Of a DNA stretch of 64,000 bases, positions 42,110-52,498 are shown in pieces. A model generated the notes under the pieces. It saw nothing but the letters and a program-made list of their open reading frames with translations. It was not told the origin of the DNA and ran no database searches. The position numbers were made by a program, and so were the translations under genes. Source of the stretch: Symsagittifera roscoffensis (lineage: Eukaryota; Xenacoelomorpha; Acoela; Convolutidae); assembly GCF_963678635.1 (NCBI RefSeq), contig NC_087066.1, forward strand, positions 16,861,275 to 16,925,274, in the 5' to 3' direction. Each line of letters starts with the position of its first letter. Within the stretch, counting starts at the first letter, position 1.

Positions 42110-43310
42110 GTTGTACCCGTCCAGGCGAACTATTCACCTCCCAATGTAGCTCTGGTCCATTGAGTACGCCTTCAGCCAGCTGAGAACCCTGTTGTCGACT
42201 CGCAGCTTGAATGGCTCACTGCCTAGGTATGCTCTATATTTCTCGACAAAGGTAACCACCGCGAACATCTCCGCTTTCGGCGCCCCGTACTTCATTTCCG
42301 TATCACTCAAGACTTTGCTGCCGTACGCTATTGGTCTCAAGACTGTCCTCCCGTTCCATTCTTGTTCTTGATGGAGAATTCGAGAAATCGGGACTACCGA
42401 CGCATCCGTTTCCAGCACGTACATCCTATTCTACGTTGGCATCCCTAACACTGGTGCCTCGCAAAACTCTTTCTTTATTCTCTGGAATGATTCTTCAGCT
42501 GCGTTGTTCCGCGTGAACTTCTTGCCTTTATGTCTCATTAATTGTTGCATCGGGTAATACCTTATCCGCGTAGCCCTTGATGAATTCCCTGTAATAGTTC
42601 GCAAAACCCAGGAAGCTCATCAACTGGTTTTCCGTTTTTGGCGATTTCCAAGTTAGAACTGCTTCAACTGCATCTGGATCTGGTCTGATGCCGCGCCTGT
42701 CCACCAATCTCCCCAAGTATTTTATCGAATCCTTGAGTATCTCGCACTTTGATGGTTTGCACTTTAGCCCCGATCTCTTCATGCATGCAAACAGCTCGTC
42801 CAGTCGCTCGATGTGATCTTCCAGTGTAGGCGTCGCTATTACCACGTCATCCACGTAGCACATTACCAGATTGCCATACTTCTTTGTCACACCTATCAAT
42901 GCATGTGCCATCAACCGTTGAAATGTAGCCGTGGCATTGCAAAGACCAAACGGCATCCGTTTCCCTTGAAACAGACCCAACTCGCAGGCGAACCCTGTTT
43001 TGTCCCTGTCCTGCTTTCTCAACGGCACCTGCCAAAAAGCCGAACCTAAATCAGGAGTCGTAAAAAAAATTGCATCACCTAACTTCGAGAGGCTCTCATC
43101 AATCCTAGGTATGGGATAGGCATCCTTCACCGTGACGGAGTTCAGATACCGAAAGTCACAACAAAAGCTCAATTGGTCGCCTTTCTTTTTGGCCATCACT
43201 ACTCCACACGCCCACGGTGATTTGGATGGTTCTATCATATCATACTCTAGTAGTGTCTCTATCTCTTTCCTACACGCATCCGATTTGTGTGGGGTCATGC
43301 GCCTCGCCAC
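42060..43310 (-). pseudogene. Element 2 reverse transcriptase and RNase H
   Basis: RT (42528-43310) is uninterrupted and has the Gypsy motifs in order: EYDMIEPSKSPWACGVV, FCCDFRYLNSVTVKDAYPIP, TTPDLGSAFWQVPL (Asp), GKRMPFGLCNATATFQRLM, MCYVDDVVIA (DD pair), KCEILKDSIKYLG and MSFLGFANYYREFI. RNase H (42134-42424) shows LETDASVVPISRILHQEQEW, EMKYGAPKAEMFAVV and LRVDNRVLSWLKAY. It is cut by a TGA at the Trp of SYIGRW, before resuming with IIEHRTRDKH. A frame break at about 42430-42530 separates RT from RNase H. It converts element RNA to DNA. Confidence 0.9.
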
Positions 43311-43455
43311 CTCCCTGTGCGGTACCGCGGACTCCTCAAGCTCTATTTTATGTTCAACAAAATTACAACATACAATGTCTGCCTTATGTCTCGAAAAAAC
43401 TTCCTCGTTCCGCTCTAGTACGTCTTTGATGGCCTTGAGTTGTTCATCCGTTACC

Positions 43456-43722
43456 TTACCCCTTAAATGCTCGATTTCGTAAAACTGTTTTATCCATTTC
43501 CATTTCCTCTAGTGTTGGTCTTTCTGGGAAATTTGAACAACTCGATAGTCCATCATCTGTCTCTGACTTAAGTGAATTTACAAGAACTGATGAACTTTTT
43601 ATTTTATTCAATCGTCTCAAGATACAAATCTTGTCCCTGTAATTCGGACATTCAATTACTTCATTCTCCTTTACATTTTCAGTCATTTCATATCGAGTTT
43701 TCACGGGTAAGGCATATCCCAA
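43456..43722 (-). pseudogene. Element 2 protease-RT linker
   Basis: 88-aa frame between protease and RT (MGYALPVKTRYEMTENVKEN start). It matches the protease end of element 1 (KLGYALPLNTN). RT lead-in sequence follows in another frame up to 43310. No catalytic motif; it is spacer sequence of Gag-Pol. Confidence 0.5.
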
Positions 43723-43810
43723 CTTCCTTTTACCTCTGAATTTTTATGGGTATGTCAAGAGTATTCAACAAGACACTGACGCAGAGACCGCTCTTGGTTA
43801 TCGAGAAGGA

Positions 43811-44859
43811 TCATCCTAAAACAGCAGCACTTTGACTGTTTGGATTGGGAACTATGCATATTTGCTTACTATCACTTAATTCATTATAATTTTTCATCCG
43901 TAAGCTTACAATTGCCGCTTTGTTCGCTTTCAGCCTTACCCTTCTACTCAAGAACACCGGCACTTTATTCTCATTTGCCATTATCAGATTTATAGGTTTA
44001 ATTACGTACTTCCTATCCGGATTTCGAATCCTGAACATGGCATTGTTTAAATCAATCGTTACGTCGAAGTTCCTGATGAAGTCTCTGCCTAAATGAACTG
44101 GTCAGACTCGTCTAGGTTCTCCACCACAAGAAAGCTCATCCACAAGTTGCGTTCCCCTAGATTTAGGGCCATTATTGGTGTTCTGCCTAGTTCCCGCAGC
44201 GCCCCTTTGTTCGCAGCTGATAGCCGTATTCTTGAGTCTATTAAGTCATCTTTGTCAAAACCCATTCGTTCCCAAGTTTCGATTGGTATAACACTCAAGA
44301 CCGCTCCCGTATCAAGTAACCCACGTAACTGAATCTTTTTGCCACTTATGTCAAGCACATGTGCTGATACGTCCGCTTTCGTCTCGATGTGCATTGCATC
44401 TTCTTCGAGCATGGCGCAGTGTCCAATCGATCTCACTTTTAGTTCTTCTTTGCCCACGTAGATCTGCCCCACTAGATCTTCATCACATGTTATCATGGTT
44501 TTCGTATAGATGTTTATCCCATCTATATTTAGCATCACCTCATGCGGACCATAAGCTTCTGTATATCTGTTCTCAACACGGACTGACCTGCTACCACCTC
44601 TTGTGAGTAGCGCCCTCAAGGCTCTAGACGTCGTCTGTGGGCTTACCGCACTCAAGTAATCTGCGTACACGTCAATGTGCATTATTGTCTGATCGCTTGG
44701 TTCGTTCAAGTTCCTCGTTACTTCATGGCCACCCACAGTGATTATTGACATTATCCTGGCTCCGATCTTTGTTGTGCCGAATGGTTTTTCCGTCACCATT
44801 TTCAGAGTGTTGCAATTTCTACTCTTTGTCGACCCTGCTACGGCTTCTGGCACCGGCAC
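43811..44859 (-). pseudogene. Element 2 retropepsin-like protease
   Basis: The frame 44089-44859 has the upstream domain (IDVYADYLSAVSP, RALLTRGG) and the aspartic protease: LRGLLDTGAVLSVIPIETW, then RTPIMALNLGERNLWMSFLV and DESDQFI, where a one-base loss converts the expected LGRDF into a stop. It continues as 43811-44038 (VFLSRRVRLKANKAAIVSLR). Same domain order as 24248-25484. When intact it would act as a dimer to process Gag-Pol. Confidence 0.8.
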
Positions 44860-44879
44860 CGACCAACCTAACGTCTCGT

Positions 44880-45356
44880 TTAACTTCTGCTTTTCGATCT
44901 CCTGTTTCGTTGCTCTATTTCCTTCGTCGCTAGGTCCTTTTTCACTTTGTTGATAGCCTCTGCCGCCTCCTTCTCATAATTTATCTCTAGGGCATTCCTG
45001 GCCGTGGCCTCTATTGCACTGTTGACTTGCGTCACAGCTTTCGCCGTATTCGTTGGCAGTTCCGCACTCGGTGCCTCCGAATTTTTTGTTTCAAACTCAG
45101 TTTGTCTGTTTCTCTGGTTCTGCACCGCCGCTAACGCCAACTTATGCTTGGGGTGACTCTTGTTCTTGACTGCCTCCCAAAACAAAGGACAGTCCATCCT
45201 GAAGTGCCCCTCTTGATTGCAGAAGAAACATCTCGCACCTATCTTGATGATCAAGCCACTATAGAACTTGTGTTCTTCTATCTGGCTCATATCTTCCTCA
45301 TCGGGTGCATATCCCAGACTCTTCATGCCCTGTTTGTATGTTGTGCAATCCGCCAC
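44880..45356 (-). CDS. Element 2 gag nucleocapsid with CCHC knuckle
   Basis: 158-aa frame with one zinc knuckle CFFCNQEGHFRMDC (C-x2-C-x4-H-x4-C) at about residues 43-56, preceded by a helical region and followed by an Ala/Glu/Lys-rich coiled-coil-like tail (EINYEKEAAEAINKVKKDLA). It packages element RNA. It follows the capsid fragment after frame breaks at 45360-45680. Element 1 has the same knuckle destroyed by a stop. Confidence 0.75.
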   Translation of the reverse strand: MADCTTYKQGMKSLGYAPDEEDMSQIEEHKFYSGLIIKIGARCFFCNQEGHFRMDCPLFWEAVKNKSHPKHKLALAAVQNQRNRQTEFETKNSEAPSAELPTNTAKAVTQVNSAIEATARNALEINYEKEAAEAINKVKKDLATKEIEQRNRRSKSRS

Positions 45357-45419
45357 GTGATGATCAGCTGACCCGCAAATTGCGCATGATCAACGTTTGT
45401 CCATGTCATCTCTAGGCTT

Positions 45420-46084
45420 ATACCATGACGACCTTTGTGGTTGACTCCCCCCTTGCATGTTCCTGTTGTCCGAATATGAGTATTTCTTGGGTTTCACTAG
45501 CATGTACTCTCATGACTTCTGTATCATCTCTTCTGGAGTCGGTGCGCTGTCTTTCGACAGTGTACAGTACGTTGCTAATATTGTTCTTAAGTCGTCACTT
45601 TTCACCCCATCGATGAACTTCGAGTCGATGCTAAAGTTGCTTCTGTTTGTTGACTCTTCAGGATCACTCCTTCGTCTCAAGCTCTCGAAATCACCAGGAA
45701 CCGATCAATTGATTCATCGTCCCTTTGCCTTCTTTTTTCGAATCTCATCATCGCTTGGAGACCCTTCATGCTTGACCCGAATCGATTCAACAATATCTCG
45801 AAGATCTTGTCCGCTGTGTCGCGTTCCTCTTCTTTCTTTGCAACTACCCATTTCAACGCCGTGCCTTCTAAGTTGCTGAGTATCGCTGTGCAGGCTTGTC
45901 TCTCGTCGTTCAAGTTGTCCTGTTCCAAATGTAGTCTCATGACTTCTACCCAAGTATCGATGCATCCGTCTGAGTGATCCTTAAATTCTTTTGGCTTCTT
46001 GAAGGTTTTCCTGGATTTGCCACCTCCTCTCTCACCCGATTCAGTGTTTCTCGTAGCGAACGCTTCCAATGTTCTATTCATCAT
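45420..46084 (-). pseudogene. Element 2 gag capsid region
   Basis: The frame 45677-46084 carries the Ty3/Gypsy gag core: DTWVEVMRLHLEQDNLNDER, ILSNLEGTALKWVVAKKEEE, ILLNRFGSSMKGLQAMMRFE. It continues in other frames to about 45420 with FIDGVKSDDLRT-type sequence. It is in the same frame as the preceding gag N-terminus, from which a single TGA (46088-46090) separates it. Function: particle shell. Confidence 0.75.
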
Positions 46085-46087
46085 TTT

Positions 46088-47278
46088 TCAGGTGCTGGCC
46101 CACGTCATGGCATTAGGTCCCGCATTATTGTAGGTCGTGGAATCACCTCGACCACTCGTCATATTTGCGGTTCCACTTTTCATAATTGTCTTGGCCCCTC
46201 CCGGTGCTGTGCTCGCTGCATCCCTGGGTAATGGTAACGGTGTTGACTGCCGTTTGTTCCGTTGTGGTTCTACAAAATCAACTCTGTTACCTTGCGTTCG
46301 ATCCGTTACCGGTCTGTCTTGTGATGTAGAGTTTCTCAAGATGGCATCTAGTGTTGCCTGTATGGCACATGAAATCTCAACTTGGTCTCTTCTCATTGTG
46401 TCCATTCTCGTTTCCAGACTCCCCTGCTGGCTGTTCACAGCGTCATACCGTTGCTTCATCTCATGCACGTCTTTTTTGATGTTTTTATCTCGCTCTCCGT
46501 CAGTGGCCTCTACCTTGTCTGACATCTGCTGAAGCTTTTCCTCTTTCGCCCTCGCCAGATTGAAATAGTTGTCCAGAAACTCGTGTTTGTTGTATCTTAA
46601 TTCTTTCTTTATCACCTCTCTATCCTCCTCGCTGTGCTTTAGTTTCTTGCCGATCTGATCTAGCTTCGCCATCAGATCGCACAGCTCAAGAGAAGTTGTT
46701 GTTTCATGGTCAGCGTTTGCCATACTGTTGGCTGCTGCCCCCCGTTTAACCTGGTCGTAGTCTTGGTCGGCCTCTGTCATTATCGTGGAAACTGTTCCAA
46801 ATGTTTTGCCTTTCTCGGCTTTCGGTTCTCCCGTCACTATGTCTCTTGATTTCATCCCGACCATAATTGCTATCCTTTCTGTAAATGACGTTCTTTTTAC
46901 TTGAGACTCTTCCTTTACTGTTTCTGGCGTGTTGCCCGTTGTGTCCTCCACAGTGTCTATCGGTGAGAATTCCATCGACTTTTGATTTTGTTCCTCTGCA
47001 TTCGGCATCGGTGTCGACTCCGTCGTCTTCTTCTCCACCTCATCAACACTCTGGTCTGGTGTTTCTAGGTCAATCTCAATGGCGGGTTCCGTTTGTTTCC
47101 CTTCCGCGCCCCCTTTCGTCTTTTTCTTTTTTGAACTTCTTGTGTTGACCATGCTCACTGAAAAGTTCTTCCTTGTTATTCTTGGGCCAACCGATGTCAC
47201 TTTTCGTTGCGACGAGTTATATTTTGTCTTTGACTCCGTAGCTCTTTTTTCAGCTATCGGTACCCTGCTCCGTCTCAT
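46088..47278 (-). CDS. Element 2 gag N-terminus, 396 aa
   Basis: Starts with an ATG at 47278 (MRRSRVPIAEKRATESK; a second Met follows at MVNTRSSKKKKTKGG). It has a basic start, an acidic middle and a long helical/coiled-coil region (LMAKLDQIGKKLKHSEEDRE to about residue 300), then a Pro/Thr/Gly-rich end that hits an in-frame TGA before the capsid part. This matches the degraded 26617-27078 of element 1. First ORF of the element downstream of the leader. Confidence 0.65.
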   Translation of the reverse strand: MRRSRVPIAEKRATESKTKYNSSQRKVTSVGPRITRKNFSVSMVNTRSSKKKKTKGGAEGKQTEPAIEIDLETPDQSVDEVEKKTTESTPMPNAEEQNQKSMEFSPIDTVEDTTGNTPETVKEESQVKRTSFTERIAIMVGMKSRDIVTGEPKAEKGKTFGTVSTIMTEADQDYDQVKRGAAANSMANADHETTTSLELCDLMAKLDQIGKKLKHSEEDREVIKKELRYNKHEFLDNYFNLARAKEEKLQQMSDKVEATDGERDKNIKKDVHEMKQRYDAVNSQQGSLETRMDTMRRDQVEISCAIQATLDAILRNSTSQDRPVTDRTQGNRVDFVEPQRNKRQSTPLPLPRDAASTAPGGAKTIMKSGTANMTSGRGDSTTYNNAGPNAMTWAST

Positions 47279-47529
47279 GGTTTTTATTTACAATTATTTC
47301 TATTTACAATATTACTATTTACAAAATCCTATTCTAAGAACAATAATTTTTGATAATAAATATAATAATGAAGAAAAACAACGTTCCTATTCCCTTTAAG
47401 ATTTATTAAAATTTTACTATTTCGTGATCCCAATAGAATCCGATCTATCGCGATTTAACGTTCCGACTAGTCCTATTGCTTTTGATTTAATTATTTCGAC
47501 CTGTCTTAAGACCGTTTGATACCGTCACA
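47279..47529 (-). other. Element 2 leader next to gag
   Basis: AT-rich ~250 bp between the gag start and the minisatellite. No feature seen apart from tattt(a)caat-type short repeats near 47285-47325. Confidence 0.5.
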
Positions 47530-48835
47530 CCACTTTTTTATACTGTCCCAAGACCTCTCGGTACTGTCCCAACACTTCTGTGTACTGTCCCAAGATTTCC
47601 CTGGTGCTGTCTCAAGACCTCTAGGTACTGTCCCAAGACTTCCCTGGTGCTGTCCTAAGACTTCTAGGTACTGTCCCAAGACTTGCTGGTACTGTCCCAA
47701 GACTTTCTGGTACTGTCCCAAGACTTTCTGGTACTGTTCCAAGACTTTCTGGTACTGTCCCAAGACTTTCTGGTACTGTCCCAAGACTGCCTGTCCCAAG
47801 ACTGCTTGTCCCAAGACTGCTTGTCCCAAGACCGCCTGTCCCAAGACTGCCTGTCCCAAGACTTCCTGTCCCAAGACTGCCTGTCCCAAGACCGCCTGTC
47901 TCAAGACTGCCTGACCCAAGACTGCCTGTCCCAAGACTGCCTGTCCCAAGACTGCCTGTCCCAAGACTGCCTGTCCCAAGACTGCCTGTCCCAAGACTGC
48001 CTGTCCCAAGACTGTCTGTCCCAAGACTGCCTGTCCCAAGACTGCTTGTCCCAAGACTGCCTGTCCCAAGACTGCCTGTCCCAAGACTGCCTGTCCCAAG
48101 ACTGCTTGTCCCAAGACTGCTTGTCCCAAGACCGCCTGTCCCAAGACTGCCTGTCCCAAGACTTCCTGTCCCAAGACTGCCTGTCCCAAGACCGCCTGTC
48201 TCAAGACTGCCTGACCCAAGACTGCCTGTCCCAAGACTGCCTGTCCCAAGACTGCCTGTCCCAAGACTGCCTGTCCCAAGACTGCCTGTCCCAAGACTTC
48301 CTGTCCCAAGACTGCCTGTCCCAAGACCGCCTGTCTCAAGACTGCCTGACCCAAGACTGCCTGTCCCAAGACTGCCTGTCCCAAGACTGCCTGTCCCAAG
48401 ACTGCCTGTCCCAAGACTGCCTGTCCCAAGACTGCCTGTCCCAAGACTGTCTGTCCCAAGACTGCCTGTCCCAAGACTGCTTGTCCCAAGACTGCCTGTC
48501 CCAAGACTGCCTGTCCCAAGACTGCCTGTCCCAAGACTGCTTGTTCCAAGACTGCCTGTCCCAAGACTGCCTGTCCCAAGACTGCCTGTCCCAAGACTGC
48601 CTGTCCCAAGACTGCCTGTCCCAAGACTGCCTGTCCCAAGACTGCCTGTCCAAAGACTGCCTGTCCCAAGACTGCCTGTCCCAAGACTGCCTGTTCCAAG
48701 ACTGCCTGTCCCAAGACTGCCTGTCCCAAGACTGCCTGTCCTAAGACCGCCTGTCCCAAGACTGCCTGTCCTAAGACCGCCTGTCCCGAGACTGCCTGTC
48801 CCAAGTCTGCCTGTCCCAAGACTGCCTTGAACCAC
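47530..48835. repeat. 15-bp minisatellite in element 2 leader
   Basis: From about 47783 to 48835 the sequence is ~70 head-to-tail copies of ctgtcccaagactgc with point variants (accgc, acttc, tctcaag, tgaccc, ttcc). From 47530 to 47783 it is preceded by longer units of the same core (ggtactgtcccaagacttt). A higher-order block of ~300 bp (20 units) recurs: the variant series at about 47821-47920 is repeated at about 48121-48220 and in part near 48286-48350. Because 15 is a multiple of three and the unit lacks stops, four reading frames are open across it; these are not good gene candidates. Confidence 0.95.
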
Positions 48836-50364
48836 TGTACCTTGTACCACCACTTGAGCTCTAGTAAAAACTTTCCCAAAAAACCCAACCTTACTGGTTC
48901 AAATCACCAACCCCCTTGTATTTATCTCTTTTAATATTTTGATGCAAGTTGAAACCCAACTTGTTCTAGGTGTCTTGTGATCACTTGTTTGTCCAAAACC
49001 GATTAAAACTTTCTTCACCAAAAGCGTCAAAAATTTAACAGAGAGAAAAGAAAAAATAAACAAATATCGACAAAAGCAAAAAAAAATGTACCCACCTAAA
49101 ATTCAAAGGTGACTTGTGTCAACCCTTTATTTGAACAACAACAAAAAAAAATGTCTGGTACCTGATTGCTACGCGTTCTCCTCCCCCCTGCTAGTGATCT
49201 TATGGGGTATCACAAAAACGGTCTATGACCGTTCCCCCTCCCGATCCGACCAGGGTACCTACCTTAATTCGATGTTAAATTTGGATATCCGCTTCTTATA
49301 ACCGACGCGTGTAAGAATCTAATGTAACTAAATTGACGATGCCGATCAATTAGTTGCTCTAATGTGTCCCCCCTTTTTACACTTTACAACAACCAACCTC
49401 TAACCTAACCAGCCCCCCTTCTAACCTCGCCCCTCTTTAGCCCTCCTCTTAAGCCGAAAATTACCTTAAGCGCCGGGTGCTAAACCTCTCGAGAGAAAAC
49501 CGTAGGACCTGTTTCCAGGCCTGCTTGAGTAAAAACTTCCTCAAAACAGTGGGGTTCCGCTTATCCAATTTTACACTTATCTCCTATAATGTAATGTGGA
49601 TTTTAACAATACCCGTTTGACCAACTTGAGAATACCCCCTTCCTCTCTTGTTGCTCTGATTCCGTGCTGGTTGTTTCTTTGACTTGTCCTGCACCTGATC
49701 ATCAGCACCACTTTTCCACTTGGCTAGTCGCCTGTTCCAGTCAAGTCTCCTAATGGTCCAGCTGAGTCCCTGTGAATCACTTTCCCACTTGGCTGGTCAC
49801 CTGTTCCAGTCAAGTCTCATAATGGTCCAGCTAAGTCCCTGTGAACCACTTTCCCACTCGACTGGTCACCTGTTCCAGTCACGTCTCCTAATGGTCCAAC
49901 TAAGTTGCAAGCTATCTGAAAACCCTTTACAACGCCCCACACTCGGGCACCTTTTGAGATTGCTGAAATGATCGAAACGATCGGTCTTATAAAAAACAGT
50001 ATGGTTATACTATTTAATTAATATAAAGGTTTGATCCAACTAATTTGGTGTCAAAGTCACTGTGTCCTTTTTTGTTTTTATAGTTTTTGTTTTTTGTTCT
50101 TTTTTCTGTCCTTTTTCGGTTTTTGTTTCGGTTTTTGTCTTTTGCTCGTCTTTTTTCCCCCCTAGTTACCCCCCGTAATCGGTTAGCTAAGCCTCGTTCG
50201 GAGAGCGTACCAGGAAGTTTTCTCGAGTTTTCTTAAAAAGCTATCACAGTGCAACCGGAAGGCGTACACGTTCCCGCTGAACCGTACCACCAGTACTCTA
50301 GAATGGGCTTAAGCCCGGAGCTGCGTCAAGTGGGTTCGACTCCGTAGTCATGATGTCGTAAAAA
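48836..50364 (-). other. Element 2 leader, 5' part
   Basis: Noncoding leader from the primer-binding site to the minisatellite. It contains a 69-bp triplicate (listed separately) and, near 50329-50340, gggttcgactcc, which matches a B-box consensus but has no convincing A-box partner. No coding frame supported. Confidence 0.5.
49710..49916. repeat. 69-bp tandem triplicate in element 2 leader
   Basis: Three imperfect copies, 49710-49778, 49779-49847 and 49848 to about 49916. They share acttt.ccactyggctrgtc, cctgttccagtcaagtctc and taatggtccarctragt. The open plus-strand frame over it only reflects a unit length divisible by three. Confidence 0.9.
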
Positions 50365-50379
50365 CACCCAGGAGCGCCA
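50365..50379 (-). other. Element 2 primer-binding site
   Basis: The minus strand reads TGGCGCTCCTGGGTG immediately after the LTR end ...AGTGTTTTA. Same TGGCG start as the primer-binding sites of element 1 and the BEL element. The primer tRNA is not identified. Confidence 0.65.
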
Positions 50380-51280
50380 TAAAACACTATCTAACAGTCG
50401 CCTACTTCGGTCACATATGAGGCTTAAGAAGAATAGGCCCTATAACCATTGGCTCAAGAGTCAGGGACACTATCTCTCGTGTTTTTCTACCTCAAAACGG
50501 TCGGAGCCAATTCGGTTTGCTTGCGACATGAGACTTAAAACCCGTTACAGCTTAAAGGCCGATACCAAAAGACCCCCCCACTCTAGAAAATAAGAACGTC
50601 CCCATACTTAGGTCTCAAAATACCCAAAATACACGAACGCCGTTAAAAACAGGGTCGGAACAATCCCCACAGTTACTTTTTATTAGACAGTGAACTTTGA
50701 TCCATTTCAGATGGATCAACCTAAAACTCTCCTTACCTCAAAATAACAATCATAAAACACACTCGAGAAAACTAAATTGGGTACTCACATATCAGCACAC
50801 TCAAAAATTGGAGTAGCTGAATCAGTAAGCAACTCGAGAATTAAGTATGATAACTTGAGAAGCTATACTAATTAAGTTCAACAAGGGAAATAAGTTTTGA
50901 CTCAAGAATTGAAGTTTTGGTCTGAACCATTGGGACACCCCAGTTGTCCACCTTTGCACTGAGGGTTCACTCTAGTTCAGCTCGAATAAATGTATTCTTC
51001 CTTCGCAATTGTTTCTTCTCCTACTTCAGGATAAGACGGCTCTGCTCGCGTTTATTTTGTATCTGGAAATTGCGAATAGCAATTTCCCGCTGCTTTTTCA
51101 AGTACTTTCCCGCGATTGTAAATCGGACGTTCTGTTCTTCTATTTCTGAGATTTTCAGTTTTCGCGAGAACGTTGAGCATGACAGGCTCCATTCGAATTT
51201 TCGAAAAATTAAATTTCCTCCCAAAATTACGTAGTTCGTGTTCCTCAGGGTCAAACTTCCAGATATGACCGACTGGCACA
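50380..51280 (-). repeat. Element 2 5' LTR
   Basis: 901 bp matching 28615-29463 and ending GACTGGCACA at 51280. By eye the half nearer the primer-binding site differs at about 1% of positions and the other half at about 5%. It carries an ~80-bp segment missing in the other LTR. Confidence 0.85.
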
Positions 51281-51821
51281 CAGAAATGATAAAAATCAAT
51301 CTGAAACAACAACAAATAGGAAGGTCAGATCACATCTCGTCCGGAAATAATATATATAAATTGTCAATTTATGGTTTTTGCTGTTTTTGGTGTTTTTTTT
51401 GGGTTTTTTACTGGTTTTTGTACTTTTCTGTTTTCAAGTAAGCTTGTTTTTGGCTTTTTCTTGGTTGTACAGCATTTTTGGTTGGTTTTACGCTTTCTCT
51501 TTAATTGTTTTTGGTGCAAAGATCTTGGGGTAAGCGAGCTCATGACTTCCCACCTAACCCTCCTCTTCTCTATTTTTCACAACTGTTCTTCGTCTTATTT
51601 TCTCGACGCCTCTGTTTAACTGTCTTTATTCTCTTTTTTCGTTCAAGATGGCCGTTCCGCGATTTCTCAGAAAAGATCTGGTCCGAATCGAAAATTTAAA
51701 GTTTAATAATTCTAGAATATTCCGACCCTCCATTTAATTGCCAATCTGATGCTAACGCCTTTTTTGTTCTTTTTCTAGTGCGTCGGCGGGTTCGACTGTG
51801 CCAATCCAGGGGAATGGGACA
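51281..51821 (-). repeat. LTR remnant of element 1 type (proposed outer part of its 5' LTR)
   Basis: Its last ~255 bp (51567-51821) match the 3' LTR of element 1 (16480-16716) and end in the same ...ggaatggGACA. The first ~280 bp are T-rich and match nothing else here. Position and orientation fit the outer part of element 1's 5' LTR, split from 28411-28614 by insertion of element 2. Confidence 0.5.
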
Positions 51822-52401
51822 GCGTTAAAACGGGACGTTATCATAATTGAAGTGGATCTTGTCCCTGAATAAAAACATATTATTTTAAACCCTTGATCAG
51901 TGTGTACAGTGTGTATTCATAAGTCTCAAATAAAAAGGCAGTCCCATAGGTCCCAACATAAAAGAGCAGTCGCATAAGTCACAAATCTTTTCAATTGGTC
52001 AAAAGACTAAATTAGCCGAGCCTCAGTTTAATGTCAACTTTGGGCTCGCTATGTGCGCGTCGCAGCTTCCCGGCGATAACCGGTTCTGAATTTCGTATAG
52101 TGTCCTGCACTCTGTTGGCAAACTCGCTCTACGTTGGCGCGGCTGCGACGATCACTATTATGCAGCTTGAATTAATGCTGCTTGAACACTAAACAATCAA
52201 TCCATAAATTCGTTGGCTCAAATTGCATTCAGTCAGAATTCAAGAAGAAAATTTGGGTTTTATTCCACTGATTTTTTTTGGGTCCTACGGGAATTCAGCC
52301 TCAAAACCTGCTCTAGATCCGAATTGTTCGTTAGTTGCATTATTAAATTCATTTATAATCAAATTAGCATCATGGTTTTCTAGTATTGGCGATATTTTGC
52401 A
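51822..52401. other. No recognisable gene
   Basis: About 580 bp between the LTR remnant and the LINE tail. No coding frame or known RNA recognised. Confidence 0.5.
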
Positions 52402-52402
52402 G

Positions 52403-52434
52403 ACAATAATAATAATAATAATGATAATAATAAA
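52403..52434. repeat. (AAT)n microsatellite tail of LINE A
   Basis: The plus strand reads aataataataataataatga followed by more taa units. It lies just beyond the 3' untranslated region of LINE A, as in CR1/L2-type elements that end in short tandem repeats rather than poly(A). Confidence 0.8.
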
Positions 52435-52498
52435 ACAGAATTTAGGATACTTCCATGGGAGTAAGCTCCCGAATCAAGTTTATGAGATCAATCATATT

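Larger units (their letters stand above)
28615..51280 (-). mobile_element. Element 2: giant Gypsy-type LTR retrotransposon with macrodomain and SGNH cargo
   Basis: About 22.7 kb between matching direct repeats (28615-29463 and 50380-51280). Minus-strand order: 5' LTR, primer-binding site, a ~3.1-kb leader with a 15-bp minisatellite, gag (47278-44880), protease, RT, RNase H, long linker, integrase, macrodomain, 370-bp spacer, ~8.3 kb of cargo ORFs, polypurine tract, 3' LTR. Gypsy elements are usually 5-12 kb, so this one is exceptionally long. Four main-frame nonsense codons and many frameshifts make this copy non-functional. I found no target-site duplication (flanks ...accac and cagaa...), so the exact outer ends are uncertain. 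Confidence 0.8.

Noticed and set aside
47506-48888. Long open frames (up to 460 aa, on both strands) over the minisatellite
   Set aside because: A 15-bp unit without stop codons leaves several frames open automatically. Pentapeptide repeats in all of them show no sign of selection.
50170-50345. tRNA-like sequence near the element 2 primer-binding site (ggttagctaagcc ... gggttcgactcc)
   Set aside because: Distance and pairing between the A-box-like and B-box-like parts do not make a cloverleaf.
28610-51285. Target-site duplication for element 2
   Set aside because: Flanks are accac on the left and cagaa on the right. No 4-6-bp match is present at any reasonable choice of LTR ends.
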